Part shown: positions 12,180-14,209 of the stretch, piece by piece
How positions within the stretch are numbered: the first letter of the stretch is position 1
How the letters are laid out: each line of letters starts with the position of its first letter
Source of the DNA: Sporomusaceae bacterium
GTDB lineage: Bacteria; Bacillota_C; Negativicutes; Sporomusales_B; UBA7701
Reading direction: 5' to 3'
Length of the DNA stretch: 14,209 nt
Assembly (NCBI GenBank): GCA_022839045.1
Contig: JALHDI010000086.1
Span: 1 to 14,209 of the forward strand
Position numbers and translations under genes: made by a program
The notes under the pieces: model-generated
Databases searched by the model: none
What the model saw: only the letters and a program-made list of their open reading frames with translations
Told to the model about the DNA's origin: nothing

Positions 12180-13459
12180 GCCTCAACCCCCACCCTCTCC
12201 CCGATCATCGTCTCCGGGTCCAGCCGGTACCGCGCCGGGAAACTTGTGCCCAAGGCTTCCAACTCCTTCGTGAGCTGCCGTAGCGAGCAGGAGTATGCGC
12301 GGCTTTCAGACGGGGATTTCGTGATCTTCATTCCCTGCGGGAAAGCCTCTACCCGGCAGTGACGGTATTCGGCGTCAAAGTCGAAAACGTAGCGCAGGTC
12401 CGTGTCCATTTCGACGCGCCGGATGGTGAGCTTACCATGCTTGGAGATCGATAGCTCCGGGCCATCGTTTTTATCGATTACACCGAAGCGGCGGGCCCAG
12501 ATGTTGGGCTCCGGCTCAGGCTCGGGGGCGGGCGTTTCGGGCGGCCACAGTTTTACATCGGGCTCCGGCGGCGGTACTTGTCCCGCATTGGAGGCGGGCG
12601 TGAAAGCGGAAAGCGAGGCAGCCAAGTCCTCTTCCCGCTCCAGGACTGCTTTTACAGCGTCATCCATGGCTGCGTAGTCATCAGTAAGCGCTTCGACCTT
12701 GGTGCCGGTCAATGCCGTGTCTTGGTTGGCGGCGGCGACCTCTTTCTCGGCCGAGCCGGGTAGCGCTCGCGGCTGGCGCGGGAACTTGAATTGTCTCTTA
12801 CAGGCCTCTTGTTTTACCCTGTTCACGGTGGTACCGAATCCCACGGCAATCTCCTCACGGTTCAGGCCGCCGTCTACGCAAATCTGCAGCAGATCCTTCG
12901 TGATTTCCTTTGGCCGGGCCGGCAGACACTTCTCCAGGGCCTCCCTGGCCGGCATGCCAATCACTAGCCCTTTGGCAAAGGTCATTGACATATCTTCCGT
13001 CTCCTCTCTTGGTTCCGGCAGTTTGATGCCGTACTGCTCGGCCTCTTCAAAAGACGCGAGCTTGATAGCCGCGGCCATGTCGTCGTCCTCCGTCATGTCA
13101 TCATCTTCCGGAGGCTCCAGATCAGCCTCCGGGTCATCATCCGGCAGGTTGGCCATCGCCTCCTGGCGGATGCGGTTTCTCTTCGCCCGGCTGAAGCAGA
13201 ACAGCTCGGCGATCTGTAGCTGGGTAAGGCCGGCCGCCAGCAGCCGCAACTTTAGCTCCTCCGTCAGGTCTTCCTGCGGTACTCGCCGGCAGCCGTCCAT
13301 CATCTGCGCCGGTGTCCAGCCGAGATCCAGAGCCTCAGCCGGCGGCGGAAAATATGTCTGTGTGATTTTGCAGGGGCTGGTACTGCCGCCCTCACAGGCA
13401 CGGCCCTTGATCAGCACCCTTACCCCGAGCCGATATGATTTTGTCGACTTGCCTGCCAT
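12176..13459 (-). CDS. Putative DNA-binding protein with two helix-turn-helix-like segments, 427 aa
   Basis: The chosen start gives MAGKSTKSYRLGVRVLIKG and has an AGGAGG-like site (GGAGGAAG) at good spacing. An ATG 33 bases upstream would overlap the 49-aa gene and lacks such a site. Two similar segments stand out: residues about 65-100 (LLAAGLTQLQIAELFCFSRA) and about 185-222 (GGLNREEIAVGFGTTVNRVK). Each has the gl(t/n)..eIA..f..s...(r/k) spacing of a sigma-region-4 or resolvase-type helix-turn-helix. They are separated by a very acidic stretch at 107-127. A Pro/Glu linker at roughly 305-330 leads to a C-terminal domain from about 340 that starts ELSISKHGKLTI. Similar endings occur in small phage proteins of unknown role. 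Likely a phage regulator or DNA-organising protein; no target site was found. The TGA overlaps the next ATG. Confidence 0.75.
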   Translation of the reverse strand: MAGKSTKSYRLGVRVLIKGRACEGGSTSPCKITQTYFPPPAEALDLGWTPAQMMDGCRRVPQEDLTEELKLRLLAAGLTQLQIAELFCFSRAKRNRIRQEAMANLPDDDPEADLEPPEDDDMTEDDDMAAAIKLASFEEAEQYGIKLPEPREETEDMSMTFAKGLVIGMPAREALEKCLPARPKEITKDLLQICVDGGLNREEIAVGFGTTVNRVKQEACKRQFKFPRQPRALPGSAEKEVAAANQDTALTGTKVEALTDDYAAMDDAVKAVLEREEDLAASLSAFTPASNAGQVPPPEPDVKLWPPETPAPEPEPEPNIWARRFGVIDKNDGPELSISKHGKLTIRRVEMDTDLRYVFDFDAEYRHCRVEAFPQGMKITKSPSESRAYSCSLRQLTKELEALGTSFPARYRLDPETMIGERVGVEA

Positions 13460-13475
13460 CTTACTTCCTCCATTA

Positions 13476-13625
13476 TCAGACGCTCTCGGCAATCAGCCAG
13501 AGCATCAGCCAGGTCACCGCGGCGATCAGCGCGCACCAGGCGATAGTTGCGGCCGCGGCGCTGTTCTCCTCCCGGCGGCGGCCGCTGGCAGTAACAGGGT
13601 CGGGAGCGGGACCGGGGGCGGTCAT
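13476..13625 (-). CDS. Small single-pass membrane protein, 49 aa
   Basis: This short ORF begins MTAPGPAPDPVTASGRRREE and continues into one hydrophobic segment at about residues 23-46, rich in Ala, Ile, Leu and Trp, ending AESV. The layout is a Pro-rich polar N-terminus, a short RRR basic patch, then a C-terminal membrane helix, i.e. a tail-anchored protein. The start sits in an ATGA overlap with the previous stop, and the stop lies 16 bases before the next ATG, so the frame fills the gap between two good genes exactly. Function is unknown. Small membrane proteins in phage early regions include superinfection-exclusion factors and holins, but nothing here points to either, and no lysin lies nearby. 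Confidence 0.65.
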   Translation of the reverse strand: MTAPGPAPDPVTASGRRREENSAAAATIAWCALIAAVTWLMLWLIAESV

Positions 13626-14098
13626 TGGGCCGTCTCCCCCGGCTCGGCCACCGGTATACGCACCCGCGGCTTGTACTCCCGCTCTGCCAGCGCCTTTATT
13701 CGGCCAGTCATCGACTGAATCAAGCCATCGGTCGTATTGCTAAGAAACGGATATTTTTCGAGAAAGGCGACCAGGTACTCCAGGATTTCGTTTTGGTCCT
13801 TGTAGTAGCGCCGGTCCTCGCGGACCTTCTTCAGTTCCTTGACCAGCATGTACCCCTTGGCGGCGCTGAAAGAAGTGAGCTCGATCTCGTGGAGCAGGTC
13901 CTGCGTCTCGGCGTCGCAGCGGGCGATCTGCTCAGCGTTGAAATTGTACTGGCCCTTGACGTTGCCGATGAGGTAGGCGAAGTCTTGGAGAGTGTCGATA
14001 GCACCGGTGGCAGTTATCATGGACTCCTGTGCCGGCTCCGCGCCGCTGCCAAGCAATACGTCTTTGACGGCCATGAGCTTTTCTTTGAAATTAGCCAT
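13622..14098 (-). CDS. Hypothetical phage protein, charged helical, 158 aa
   Basis: I do not recognise a named family. The protein starts MANFKEKLMAVKDVLLG. Around residues 66-106 it has a strongly charged, probably helical segment with the pattern DLLHEIEL followed by KELKKVREDRRYYKDQNEIL. Similar DLLHxIEL and REERRxxKDxNE patterns occur, as I recall, in small unannotated proteins of early regions of Firmicutes phages; that is memory, not a search result. No signal peptide, membrane segment or cysteine cluster is visible. A GGGAGGGG ribosome binding site precedes the ATG. The start overlaps the upstream gene by 8 bases and the TGA overlaps the next ATG by 4, so translation is probably coupled. 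It is probably a cytoplasmic coiled-coil accessory protein. Confidence 0.8.
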   Translation of the reverse strand: MANFKEKLMAVKDVLLGSGAEPAQESMITATGAIDTLQDFAYLIGNVKGQYNFNAEQIARCDAETQDLLHEIELTSFSAAKGYMLVKELKKVREDRRYYKDQNEILEYLVAFLEKYPFLSNTTDGLIQSMTGRIKALAEREYKPRVRIPVAEPGETAQ

Positions 14099-14209
14099 GC
14101 CGCCCCTCCCTGCTGTACGTCCCCGCCGTCACCCTGGCGTGCAGGCGGGCGAACTCGTCGTAGCCGGCGTTGGTCAGCGTGCCGTTCACCGCGCGCAGGA
14201 TCAGCAGGT
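14091..14209 (-). CDS. C-terminal end of an unknown phage protein (partial)
   Basis: The reading frame enters from the right edge and gives 38 residues, starting LLILRAVNGTLTNAGYDEF and ending in REGRHG before a TAA stop. The 5' part lies outside the window, so neither length nor function can be judged. The stop overlaps the start of the next gene by 8 bases (positions 14091-14098), the same tight coupling seen between other genes here. This supports the frame as real and as part of the same operon. I recognise no family. Confidence 0.6.
   Translation of the reverse strand, partial: LLILRAVNGTLTNAGYDEFARLHARVTAGTYSREGRHG

Noticed and set aside
1..14209. tRNA genes, CRISPR arrays, insertion sequences, attachment sites
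   Set aside because: No cloverleaf-like segment, spaced repeat array, transposase, integrase or terminal inverted repeat was seen in the window.

Overview
The window is a stretch of a tailed-phage or prophage genome (Caudoviricetes). Every gene I can support lies on the minus strand, so transcription runs from position 14209 towards 1. The DNA is GC-rich. Genes are packed with ATGA-type overlaps or gaps of a few bases, and the ribosome binding sites are strong Firmicutes-type (AGGAGG, AGGAGGTGAT). I infer a high-GC Firmicutes host, possibly a Negativicutes/Sporomusa-like bacterium. This host call is weak because no host gene, integrase or attachment site is present. No gene-free stretch exceeds 300 bases; the longest is 8835-8990.

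Right part (14209 to 9405), early/DNA-metabolism module in transcription order: the C-terminal end of an unknown gene; a 158-aa charged helical protein; a 49-aa membrane protein; a 427-aa protein with two helix-turn-helix-like segments; a nucleoside 2-deoxyribosyltransferase-like protein with a cysteine-rich tail; a 93-aa helix-turn-helix protein; an orphan ParB-like protein with a four-cysteine insertion; and a membrane-anchored 3D-domain protein.

Middle part (9404 to 6575): a DUF4373 replication-type protein, then an AT-rich gap holding four to five tandem 11-bp iteron-like repeats and a consensus DnaA box. A second DnaA box lies just upstream of the DUF4373 gene. I regard this as a candidate replication origin. 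Then come a 37-aa ORF, a 183-aa unknown protein, a DUF1064 nuclease-fold protein, a 61-aa protein, and cysteine-rich or zinc-ribbon small proteins of 83 and 123 aa. The section closes with two stacked terminator hairpins, one of which overlaps a possible antiterminator pairing.

Left part (6574 to 1), packaging and head module: a 57-aa zinc-ribbon protein; a 114-bp gap with repeats and a DnaA box that may hold the packaging site; terminase small and large subunits; a DUF1073 portal protein; a Mu gpF/SPP1 gp7-type head protein; a terminator; a DUF2213 prohead protease joined to a scaffold-like region; a Gp24-like capsid cement protein; and the start of what is probably the major capsid protein. 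Together the left genes cut and pump DNA through the portal into a procapsid built on the scaffold. The right genes probably handle replication, regulation and host interaction.

Points of most interest are the iteron/DnaA-box cluster, four perfect TTATCCACA sites in 14 kb, a likely non-canonical AUA start on the gpF-like gene, the attenuator-like leader before the packaging genes, and the cysteine insertion in the ParB domain.
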